A DNA stretch of 19,142 bases, from NCBI GenBank assembly GCA_001303545.1, contig LJUA01000044.1:1-19142 (forward strand), in the 5' to 3' direction. This stretch comes from Dehalococcoidia bacterium SM23_28_2 (lineage in GTDB: Bacteria; Chloroflexota; Dehalococcoidia; SM23-28-2). The notes beneath the pieces were generated by a model. The model had not been told where the DNA came from. It saw only the letters and a list, made by a program, of their open reading frames with translations, and searched no databases. Shown here piece by piece: positions 1 to 7,096 of this stretch. Each line of letters opens with the position of its first letter. Position 1 is the stretch's first letter. The position numbers and the translations under genes were made by a program.

Positions 1-471
1 GATAAGCTCCCGATTCTCCAAGACGCTTCGATAGGCCCCTCCCAGGATGGGCAAGAGGACAGTGTTCGCCGGGACTCCGCTGGCCGGGTCAGGGCGCCAA
101 TCGATGTCGAAGTAGGCGGCGTAAGGCGAACCCGGGCCGTTCTCCAGCACATCCAGCCACCACTGGTTCTCGCTGATGGCGGCCATGTGGTTGGGCACGA
201 TGTCGAGCAGGAGCCCCATACCGTGGCGCTTCAGTTCCTGCACCAGCGCCTCGAACTCGGCCTCCGTGCCGAGTTCGGGATTGAGGCGCGTCGGGTCTGT
301 GATGTCGTATCCGTGGGTGCTGCCGCGGCGGGCCTTGAATATGGGGGAAGCGTAGATATCAGTGATGCCCAGCTCATTCAGGTAGGGCACTAGCGCCTGC
401 GCATCCGGGAAGCGGAAGCTCGAGTTGAACTGGAGCCGGTAGGTGGCGACGGGGACCCTCAGGCGGGCCAT
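1..471 (-). CDS. treY: Maltooligosyl trehalose synthase, N-terminal part (cut by window edge)
   Basis: This is the first 157 codons of a GH13 enzyme that isomerises the reducing end of malto-oligosaccharides to a terminal trehalosyl unit. I translated it from the minus strand starting at the ATG at 471-469. It opens MARLRVPVATYRLQF and continues with YASPIFKARRGSTHGYD and DPTRLNPELG, all hallmark TreY blocks. GH13 region I is visible as DIVPNHMAA near residue 90. The catalytic Asp/Glu/Asp lie beyond the left edge. The start codon follows directly after the stop codon of the GH57 gene (474-472) with no spacer, and no clear Shine-Dalgarno is seen, so translation is probably coupled. Its partner TreZ lies one gene upstream, and together they convert glucan ends to trehalose. 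The family call is secure; full length is unknown. Confidence 0.95.
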   Translation of the reverse strand, partial: MARLRVPVATYRLQFNSSFRFPDAQALVPYLNELGITDIYASPIFKARRGSTHGYDITDPTRLNPELGTEAEFEALVQELKRHGMGLLLDIVPNHMAAISENQWWLDVLENGPGSPYAAYFDIDWRPDPASGVPANTVLLPILGGAYRSVLENRELI

Positions 472-2898
472 CTAGTCGACGCGAACCAGCAACTTGTCGC
501 CCAGCGAGATGAAGTGGCGGAGCCATTCCTGGGCTTCTTCATCGCCCTGCTCGGCCTTCATCCGGAAGTCGGGGTAGACGATCTGGAGGATGTCGTAGTA
601 GACGTTCTGGGCTTTCCAGAGGCTTACCTCGAAGGGCAGGAAGCGCGCCAGGCCTGTCACTGTATCCAGCCTCTGGAGAGCGGCGAGTTCGCCTGGTTGA
701 GCGCGGAACTCTTCGGCCAGCCTCTCACTCGTCTCCTCGAGGGCATAGCCAAGGCCGGCTGCATCCAGATCCACTCGCCACGTCGCCACCGCCTGCAGGA
801 TTGTCTGCACGTAGTCGAGGTCGGGTTCCTCTTCCTCAAGGGCCCGGCGAAGGTCCAGGTTGAGGATGAACTCGGCGGCTGCATGGAAGGACCTCGGCAG
901 GGGAGCACCCAGATCGACCAGGAAGCGCATCAGCAGGGCATGGTGGTCGTAGAGTTCGCGATAGGCGGCCTCTGCCTCGGCCAGGGTCGACTCCAGGATC
1001 AGGTTTGTGATCTTCCGCTGCTCATCCCGGAAGAGCGACTTCAGGGAGTAGGTGAGCTCCAGGAAGTGTTTGTCGAGAAGCCGGATGACCTCGGTGAGGT
1101 CGCCTCTTGAGAAGGCGTCGGTTACCTGCTCAACCATCGTCCGATAAGCGCCCTGGCCGCGGAACGACCGCACACCGCCGCTCACGTTGTGGTCGCCGAA
1201 GTGAAGGATCCCAAAGCTCAGCAGCGCCGATTCCCAGGTGATCTCCGAGGTGACGCGTGCCCGCCCCACGGCCAGCTTCGTTGCGCCTGTCTCTACCATC
1301 TGGTAATCGTCGCGCTCGATGTCGTAGCAATAGATCCTCGGCCTCTCGTCATAGGGTTCAAATAGAGAGCTTACGGCGTAGTGAGCAACCACCTGCGGGA
1401 GGCCTATCCTCGCCGGCGTGACGAACTTCTCGTAGATGCGGCGACCGTCTCGGTGTTCCGGAAGGTTGCTCTTGGCCTGCCCAAGTAGCTGAAGGAAGCG
1501 GGGTTCGAGCTTCTCGCGAAAAAGCTCCTGTGCCAGCTGGATAGCGCGTCCGGCGTACTGGATAACCTGGACCGTCTCTATACCCGAAATTTCATTGAAG
1601 AACCAGCCACAGCTGGTGTACATGAGCATGGCGTGGCGCTGAAGCTCCAGAAGCTTGAGAGCGGTAACCTTGTCATGGTCATGAAACTGGCGAATGGCGT
1701 GTCGGCTGAAGAACCGCTCGATGTTCTCCGGCGATCGGTCCAGGATAACGTTGATGTAGTCGTTTCGCGCGTCCCAGGGATCTTTCAGGAGCTTGCCAGC
1801 ATGTTCCTCATACCGGGGGGCCATCGCGTCGCGGAGCCAATCCAGGGCCTCCCGCAGCGGGGCCCGCCAGGCCTGGTTCCACGCCGGCTGTCCGCCGGTT
1901 TTGCAGCCGCAGTCACCGCGCCACCGCTCGATGCCGTGTGGGCAGCTCCAGGAGGTGTTCTCGAAGATCTCGACCTGATGATGATGAGGGTTTCTCTCCA
2001 GATATTCGCCGTAATTGGTGAGCTGGGCCGAGCCATTGGACTGGATATGATGGATGGCGTAGGCCAGGGCCATATCGCCGTGGCGGTGGTGGTGGCCGTA
2101 GGTTTCCCCGTCGGTAGCTATGTGGGCGATTTGGGCCCAGCGGCGTTCCTCGGAGAAGCCGCTCGTGAGACGCTCCGAGAACTGCTCCCCGCTGGAAAGA
2201 AGGCCCTCGAAGGCCACAGCTCTGGCGATGGGCTCATCGTAGAAGAACAGCCTGATCTGCCGGCCCGATGGAAGGCGCACCATATACGCCCTCGTAGGGT
2301 CGATGCGCCCGCCGCTGAGGTCACGCCAGGAGCGCCCGCCGATCCTACGAACTCGGCTGGCCTGATGAGGAGCGAGGATAGTGAACTGGATGCCCAGCTC
2401 GGCCATGATATCCAGGGTCTCCAAATCCACGGCGGTCTCAGGGAGCCACATACCCTCTGGCTTGCGGCCAAAGCGGTGCTCGAAATCCCGTATTCCCCAT
2501 AGCACCTGCGTGTATTTGTCGTGCCCGTTCGCCAGCGGCAGGATCATGTGATTGTACGCCTGGGCCAGGGCCGAGCCGTGGCCAGAGAAGGCCTGCTGGC
2601 TCTCTCGGTCAGCCGCCAGGATCGCTTCATAGATTTCGGGCGCGTTTTCTTCAAGCCACGCCAGGAGCGTCGGGCCAAAGTCGAAGCTCATCCGAGCGTA
2701 GTTGTTGACGATCTGCACGATCCGATCGTCGCCGTCGAGGATGCGGGAGGCTGAGTTAGGCGCATAGCACTCCGCTGTGATGCGCTCGTCCCAGTCGTGG
2801 TAGGGATAGGCGGAGTCCTGCGACTCTACAGCCTCCAGCCAGGGGTTTTCCCGCGGCGGCTGATAGAAGTGGCCGTGGATGCAGACATAACGTTCCAT
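472..2898 (-). CDS. Glycoside hydrolase family 57 enzyme with C-terminal DUF3536 domain
   Basis: 808 aa. The N-terminal half is a GH57 catalytic domain: HGHFYQPPRENPW at residues 8-20, then GMWLPETAVD around 149-158, with Glu154 as the expected nucleophile. ATDGETYGHH around 261-270 carries Asp263 as the expected acid/base. A Cys/His-rich stretch follows (SCPHG about 318-322, CGC about 330-332), then WRAPLREALDWLRD. The C-terminal half matches what is described as DUF3536, of unknown function. GH57 covers alpha-amylases, amylopullulanases, 4-alpha-glucanotransferases and branching enzymes; I cannot assign one from sequence alone. No signal peptide, so it is probably cytoplasmic. The ATG overlaps the treZ stop by one base (TAATG), with AAGGAG about 11 nt upstream. 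It sits between treZ and treY, so a role in trimming or remodelling glucan for trehalose release is inferred. Confidence 0.9.
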   Translation of the reverse strand: MERYVCIHGHFYQPPRENPWLEAVESQDSAYPYHDWDERITAECYAPNSASRILDGDDRIVQIVNNYARMSFDFGPTLLAWLEENAPEIYEAILAADRESQQAFSGHGSALAQAYNHMILPLANGHDKYTQVLWGIRDFEHRFGRKPEGMWLPETAVDLETLDIMAELGIQFTILAPHQASRVRRIGGRSWRDLSGGRIDPTRAYMVRLPSGRQIRLFFYDEPIARAVAFEGLLSSGEQFSERLTSGFSEERRWAQIAHIATDGETYGHHHRHGDMALAYAIHHIQSNGSAQLTNYGEYLERNPHHHQVEIFENTSWSCPHGIERWRGDCGCKTGGQPAWNQAWRAPLREALDWLRDAMAPRYEEHAGKLLKDPWDARNDYINVILDRSPENIERFFSRHAIRQFHDHDKVTALKLLELQRHAMLMYTSCGWFFNEISGIETVQVIQYAGRAIQLAQELFREKLEPRFLQLLGQAKSNLPEHRDGRRIYEKFVTPARIGLPQVVAHYAVSSLFEPYDERPRIYCYDIERDDYQMVETGATKLAVGRARVTSEITWESALLSFGILHFGDHNVSGGVRSFRGQGAYRTMVEQVTDAFSRGDLTEVIRLLDKHFLELTYSLKSLFRDEQRKITNLILESTLAEAEAAYRELYDHHALLMRFLVDLGAPLPRSFHAAAEFILNLDLRRALEEEEPDLDYVQTILQAVATWRVDLDAAGLGYALEETSERLAEEFRAQPGELAALQRLDTVTGLARFLPFEVSLWKAQNVYYDILQIVYPDFRMKAEQGDEEAQEWLRHFISLGDKLLVRVD

Positions 2899-4751
2899 TA
2901 GGGTTCATTCTCCTTGGTGAAGACGGCGAAGGACAGCGGGCTCAGCGCAAGGGTGCCTTCTCCCTCCAAGCGCAGCATATCAGGAAGTGAGCTTTCCTCC
3001 CCTTGCCACCTTTCGTCCGCCGAATCGAGGAGTTTGCGCCAGCGACCCTCAGGTACGCGGACGGCCACAGCTGCCTCGGCATCCCCAAAGTTGAAGACAG
3101 CGAAGACCTCGCTGCTCCCGCTCCACCGGCGGAGGAACAAGACCTGTTCTTTCTCGTACCCTGCCACCTCCATCTGCTCCTTGCTCAGGTCCGCCAGGGC
3201 CGTAATCGTCCTCCGAAGCTGGAGCAGCTCCTTGTAGAACTCGAGGAGCACCCGGTGATTCCCCTCACTGCGGAGGCTTCGGTTCAGCTTGGAGCGGAGG
3301 AAGGTCGCCTCGTCCTGGGGGTCCGGCAGGTCGCCCTTCCACTCGAAGGCCTCGAACTCTTCGCGGCGGCCCTGACGCACTGCCTCCACCAACTGGGCAT
3401 CCGAGTGGCTGATGAAGTACTGGAAGGGCGCTGTCTCACCGTACTCCTCACCCATGAACAGCAGCGGGATGAAGGGCGAGAGGAGAATGACGCCCGCCGC
3501 CAGCTTGAGCCCCTCGAAGGGGACAAGCTGGCTCAGCCGCTCGCCGAGCATGCGGTTCCCCACCTGGTCGTGGTTCCGAGAGAAGACCAAGAGCTTATGG
3601 GCAGGCACATCGCGGGAGGAGTTGCCGTGCCGGCGGCCGTAGTAGGGCGAGTACTGGCCCGAGTAGACAAAGCCGTCGCTGAACGCCTTGACAAGCTGTC
3701 CGAGTTCGCCGAAGTCCTGGTAGTAGCCGGCCCGCTCTCCAGTGAGCAGCGTACGCAGCGAGTGATGGAAGTCTTCGTTCCATTGGGCGTCCAGGCCTTG
3801 GCCTCCCATTTCTCGTGGCCGGACGAGCCTGGCATCGTTAAGGTTGCTCTCGGCGATGACGTAGATGCGACGGCTTAGATCCTCCGCGCGGTGGTGCACA
3901 GCCTCCGCCAGCTCCTCGACGAAGGGCACCGCCGAATGATCGACGATGGCGTGAACCGCATCCAGTCGCAGGGCATCGATGTGGAACTCCGTGACCCAGT
4001 AGAGAGCGTTCTCGACGAAGAAGCGCCGCACCTCGTCGCTGTGCGGCCCATCGAAGTTGAGCGCTGCTCCCCATGGCGTCATGTACTTGTCGGTGAAATA
4101 GGGGCCGAACTCTGCCGCGTAGTTCCCCTCCGGGCCGAGGTGATTGTAGACAACGTCGAGCACTACGGCCAGTCCCAGCTTGTGGCAGGCATTAACCAGC
4201 CTCTTGAGGCCAGTCGGGCCGCCATACGAGTTCTGAACCGCAAACGGGCAGACGCCGTCATAGCCCCAGTTGCGGCTACCCGGGAACTGGGCGACAGGCA
4301 TGAGCTCGATGGCTGTGATGCCCAGTTCCTTCAGTTCACCAAGCTGGGGGATGACGGCGTCGAAGGTGCCCTCAGGCGTGAAAGTGCCGACATGCAGTTC
4401 GTAGATGGTGTACTCCTGGAGGGGCAGGCCGGTCCAGCCAGCGTCGTCCCACTCGAAATGAGGGCTCACTACCTCCGAAGGCCCATGGACGCCCCGGGGC
4501 TGGAACCTGGATGCGGGGTCGGGCCGCTCTCTACGTTCGTCCAGCCGATACAGGTAGAGGCTTCCCGGCTCGACTCCATCGACCGCGGCATGATGGTATC
4601 CGCGTTCCTCCGATTCCATCGGCACGAGCCTCTCGCAGGGCGCCAGAAGGTGCACATCCACCTTGGGAGCCAAAGGTGCCCAGACGACGAAAAGGGATAG
4701 GCCATTCCCCAGGAAGCTGGCACCCAGGTTCGGGTCCCAGTTGCCGCTCAC
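2898..4751 (-). CDS. treZ: Malto-oligosyltrehalose trehalohydrolase
   Basis: 617 aa GH13 enzyme that hydrolyses the bond between the maltooligosyl and trehalose parts of TreY's product, releasing trehalose. An N-terminal CBM48/E-set-like domain (about residues 10-95) precedes the barrel. GH13 motifs are visible: DVVYNH near 199-204, nucleophile Asp264 in RLDAVHAI, acid/base Glu301 in VIAESNLND, and Asp395 in SRNHDQVGNR. The NHDQVGN form is typical of TreZ, and the length is normal. Translation starts at GTG 4751-4749, which overlaps the glgB stop by 4 nt (GTGA). GAGG motifs lie just upstream. The stop overlaps the GH57 start by one base. This is the middle of a tightly coupled glgB-treZ-GH57-treY operon. 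No missing residues noticed. Confidence 0.96.
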   Translation of the reverse strand: MSGNWDPNLGASFLGNGLSLFVVWAPLAPKVDVHLLAPCERLVPMESEERGYHHAAVDGVEPGSLYLYRLDERRERPDPASRFQPRGVHGPSEVVSPHFEWDDAGWTGLPLQEYTIYELHVGTFTPEGTFDAVIPQLGELKELGITAIELMPVAQFPGSRNWGYDGVCPFAVQNSYGGPTGLKRLVNACHKLGLAVVLDVVYNHLGPEGNYAAEFGPYFTDKYMTPWGAALNFDGPHSDEVRRFFVENALYWVTEFHIDALRLDAVHAIVDHSAVPFVEELAEAVHHRAEDLSRRIYVIAESNLNDARLVRPREMGGQGLDAQWNEDFHHSLRTLLTGERAGYYQDFGELGQLVKAFSDGFVYSGQYSPYYGRRHGNSSRDVPAHKLLVFSRNHDQVGNRMLGERLSQLVPFEGLKLAAGVILLSPFIPLLFMGEEYGETAPFQYFISHSDAQLVEAVRQGRREEFEAFEWKGDLPDPQDEATFLRSKLNRSLRSEGNHRVLLEFYKELLQLRRTITALADLSKEQMEVAGYEKEQVLFLRRWSGSSEVFAVFNFGDAEAAVAVRVPEGRWRKLLDSADERWQGEESSLPDMLRLEGEGTLALSPLSFAVFTKENEP

Positions 4752-6661
4752 TTCCTCTGCCTCTCGCTCTTGAGGAACATAGCGCTCAAGGGAGGCAGGG
4801 TGAGATTCAGGGAATACGGACGGCCGTGAAAGGGAGTCCGTACCGCATCCAGGCCGCCGAAGTTGCCCTGCCCGCTGCCCCAGTACTCCTTGGAGTCGCT
4901 GTTCAGAATCTCTCGCCAGAAGCCTCCCCGCGGGACGCCCACCCGGTATTTGTGGCGGGGCACCGGCGTGAAGTTACAAACGATCAGCATGATGTCGTTC
5001 GTTGACCGCCCTTTGCGGATAAAGCTAAGGGCGCTCGATTGGCTATCACTGGCATCGATCCATTCGAAGCCAGCAGGGTCGCAGTCCAGCTCGTGGAGCG
5101 CTGGCTCACTCCTGTATAGTCGATTCAGGTCCTCCACCAATCGCTGCAGGCCGGCGTGGCGGTCGTATTGGGCCAGTTGCCAGTCGAGGCTCTCGTCGTG
5201 CTTCCACTCCCGCCACTGACCGAATTCGCCTCCCATGAAAAGGAGTTTCTTGGCGGGCTGGGCGTACATGTATGAGAAGAGCAGCCTCAGGTTGGCGAAC
5301 TTCTGCCAATCGTCGCCTGGCATCTTGCCCAGCAGCGAGCCCTTGCCGTGCACGACCTCGTCGTGGGAGAGGGGAAGCACGAAGTTCTCGTGGAAGGCAT
5401 AGATCATTCTGAAAGTGAGTTCGTTGTGGTGGTACTTGCGATGGACAGGGTCGTGGGCCATGTAAAGTAGGGTGTCATGCATCCAGCCCATGTCCCACTT
5501 GAGCCCAAAGCCAAGACCGCCTACGTACGTCGGCTGGGAGACCATTGGCCAGGCCGTGGACTCCTCGGCGATCGTCTGCGCATCGGGATGAGCCTTGTAG
5601 ACCTCCTCGTTGAAGCGCCGCAGAAATTCGATGGCCTCTAGGTTCTCGCGGCCTCCGTAGACGTTCGGCATCCATTCCCCTTCCTTGCGCGAGTAGTCCA
5701 GGTAGAGCATGGAGGCAACGGCGTCGACCCGCAGCCCGTCGGCGTGGTACTCGTCCAGCCAGAAGAGGGCGCTGCTGAGAAGGAAGCTGCGCACCTCGTC
5801 GCGGCCGTAGTTGAAGATGAAGCTTTCCCAATCCGGGTGGAATCCCTTCTCCCGATAGAAGTGCTCGTAGAGGTGAGTCCCGTCGAAGAAGCCGAGCCCG
5901 TGCTCGTCCGTGGGAAAGTGGGAGGGCACCCAGTCGAGGATCACCCCTATCCCCTGCTGGTGCAGATAGTCCACTAGGTACATGAAGTCCTGGGGCGTGC
6001 CGTAACGGCTCGTCGGAGCGAAGTATCCGGTGGTCTGGTAACCCCACGATCCGTAGAAGGGGTGCTCCATGACCGGCAGGAACTCCACGTGGGTGAACCC
6101 CATCCGCTTCACGTAATCCGCCAGCTTGGGAGCCATTTCCCGATATGAGAGCGACCGGCCTCCCTCATCGGGCGCGCGCATCCATGACCCCAGGTGAACC
6201 TCATAGATGGCGATGGGGGCATCCAGGGAGTTGCGTTCCCCTCTTCCTGCCATCCACTCCTGGTCGGCCCAACTGTAGTCCAGATCCCAGATGATGGACG
6301 CGGTCTTGGGTGGGACTTCGGCGCGAAAGGCGAAGGGATCGGCCTTGTCCGCCCGATACCGCTTGTACCTCGATGCGACATGGTACTTGTAAATCGCCCC
6401 CTTTTCCACCCCTGGAACGAAGCCCTCCCATATCCCGGACTGCCCCCTGGGCCGCAGGGGATGGCTCTTCTTGTTCCAGTCGTTGAAATCGCCAACGACG
6501 AACACGTGCTGCGCGTCGGGCGCCCATAGGGCGAAGTACGTGCCATCCTTCCCGTCCACAGCCATCGGGTGGGCACCCAGCTTCTCGTACAGCCGGAAAT
6601 GAGACCCTTCATTGAAGAGGAAGAGATCATCATCGGTCAGGAGGGTATCGTCAGAGGTCAC
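4748..6661 (-). CDS. glgB: 1,4-alpha-glucan branching enzyme
   Basis: GH13 branching enzyme of 637 aa from the start chosen here. It cuts an alpha-1,4 chain and re-attaches it as an alpha-1,6 branch. A CBM48 domain occupies roughly residues 30-120 (FALWAPDAQHVFVVGDFN). The barrel has DWVPSHF (about 243-249), nucleophile Asp313 in GLRVDAVASM, the catalytic Glu in AEEST near 366, and Asp434 in LPLSHDEVVHGK. It lacks the extra N-terminal module of 720-730 aa GlgBs. I chose GTG 6661-6659 because a perfect AAGGAGG lies 6 nt upstream. An in-frame TTG at 6679 would add six residues but place the start across that ribosome-binding site. First gene of the second minus-strand block; its stop overlaps treZ. 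It would branch the linear glucan made by GlgE. Confidence 0.96.
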   Translation of the reverse strand: MTSDDTLLTDDDLFLFNEGSHFRLYEKLGAHPMAVDGKDGTYFALWAPDAQHVFVVGDFNDWNKKSHPLRPRGQSGIWEGFVPGVEKGAIYKYHVASRYKRYRADKADPFAFRAEVPPKTASIIWDLDYSWADQEWMAGRGERNSLDAPIAIYEVHLGSWMRAPDEGGRSLSYREMAPKLADYVKRMGFTHVEFLPVMEHPFYGSWGYQTTGYFAPTSRYGTPQDFMYLVDYLHQQGIGVILDWVPSHFPTDEHGLGFFDGTHLYEHFYREKGFHPDWESFIFNYGRDEVRSFLLSSALFWLDEYHADGLRVDAVASMLYLDYSRKEGEWMPNVYGGRENLEAIEFLRRFNEEVYKAHPDAQTIAEESTAWPMVSQPTYVGGLGFGLKWDMGWMHDTLLYMAHDPVHRKYHHNELTFRMIYAFHENFVLPLSHDEVVHGKGSLLGKMPGDDWQKFANLRLLFSYMYAQPAKKLLFMGGEFGQWREWKHDESLDWQLAQYDRHAGLQRLVEDLNRLYRSEPALHELDCDPAGFEWIDASDSQSSALSFIRKGRSTNDIMLIVCNFTPVPRHKYRVGVPRGGFWREILNSDSKEYWGSGQGNFGGLDAVRTPFHGRPYSLNLTLPPLSAMFLKSERQRK

Positions 6662-6667
6662 TGGCTG

Positions 6668-6674
6668 CCTCCTT
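6668..6674 (-). promoter_or_regulatory. Shine-Dalgarno sequence of glgB
   Basis: The minus strand reads AAGGAGG here, a full anti-16S match, 6 nt before the GTG at 6661-6659. It decides the start: the upstream TTG at 6679-6677 would put this site inside the coding region. Confidence 0.8.
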
Positions 6675-6823
6675 AGCAACTGTTCACGACTATTCTCGCA
6701 TCAAGCTGGTAGCCCAGCCACGACGGAGCTTCGCCCTCTGTCCGCCACTGTATGTCTCCGGCAGCATTAGACTGGGGGATCCATGCCAACGAAAAAAATC
6801 ACCCTCAGAACCTGGGCAAAAGC
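6675..6823. other. Divergent intergenic region between glgB and the DUF2934 gene
   Basis: About 150 bases without a gene. The glgB operon must either be transcribed from here or read through from malQ. Reading the minus strand I find no convincing -35/-10 pair in front of glgB. An A-run at about 6791-6797 is the only low-complexity element. There is no clear hairpin plus T-run that would terminate the upstream malQ transcript, so read-through from malQ into glgB remains possible. Confidence 0.4.
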
Positions 6824-6851
6824 TTGACAAGAGTTCTTCATCACTCATAAG
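6824..6851 (+). promoter_or_regulatory. Sigma-70-type promoter for the DUF2934 gene
   Basis: TTGACA at 6824-6829 is a perfect -35. A 16-nt spacer leads to CATAAG at 6846-6851, which matches 4 of 6 positions of TATAAT. Transcription would begin about 15 nt before the ATG at 6873, leaving a short leader that just holds the ribosome-binding site. Prediction from consensus only. Confidence 0.5.
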
Positions 6852-6872
6852 CTCCTCGTGAAGGGGGTAGCT

Positions 6873-7076
6873 ATGCCGACGGAAGAGCAGATAAAGAAAT
6901 TGGCTCACAGCCTCTGGGAACAGGAGGGGCGGCCCGAGGGCAGGGATATGCAGCACTACTTGGCTGCCAGGGAGATCCTGCAACAGCGGGAGGGGAACCG
7001 GAAGCGTCCCAAGGCGTCGAAGGCGTCCAAGTCGACGAAGGCACGCACGGGCAACCCTCGCGCCAAGAAGAAGTAG
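6873..7076 (+). CDS. Small DUF2934-family protein with lysine-rich tail
   Basis: 67 aa. The N-terminal 35 or so residues (MPTEEQIKKLAHSLWEQEG, then HYLAAREIL) match the short DUF2934 pattern: a helix beginning with a polar E/Q-I-x-x-x-A motif, a W-x-x-E-G turn, and a second helix ending in A-x-x-x-L. The function of this family is unknown. The last 25 residues are almost only Lys, Arg, Ser, Ala, Thr, Pro and Gly, ending in AKKK, like the tails of small DNA- or RNA-binding proteins. Nucleic-acid binding is inference. I chose ATG 6873 because AAGGGGG at 6861-6867 lies 5 nt upstream; the GTG at 6858 overlaps that site. It is the only plus-strand gene inside the glucan cluster, convergent with malQ (20 nt between stops) and divergent from glgB. 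Confidence 0.8.
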   Translation: MPTEEQIKKLAHSLWEQEGRPEGRDMQHYLAAREILQQREGNRKRPKASKASKSTKARTGNPRAKKK

Positions 7077-7096
7077 AGAAAAGGCAAGCGCCGGCG

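Noticed and set aside
1633..2502. Plus-strand open frame of 289 codons opposite the GH57 gene
   Set aside because: Antisense to the GH57 catalytic motifs; no plausible start signal or domain.
3891..4700. Plus-strand open frame of 269 codons opposite treZ
   Set aside because: It mirrors the conserved TreZ catalytic region and has no family signature.
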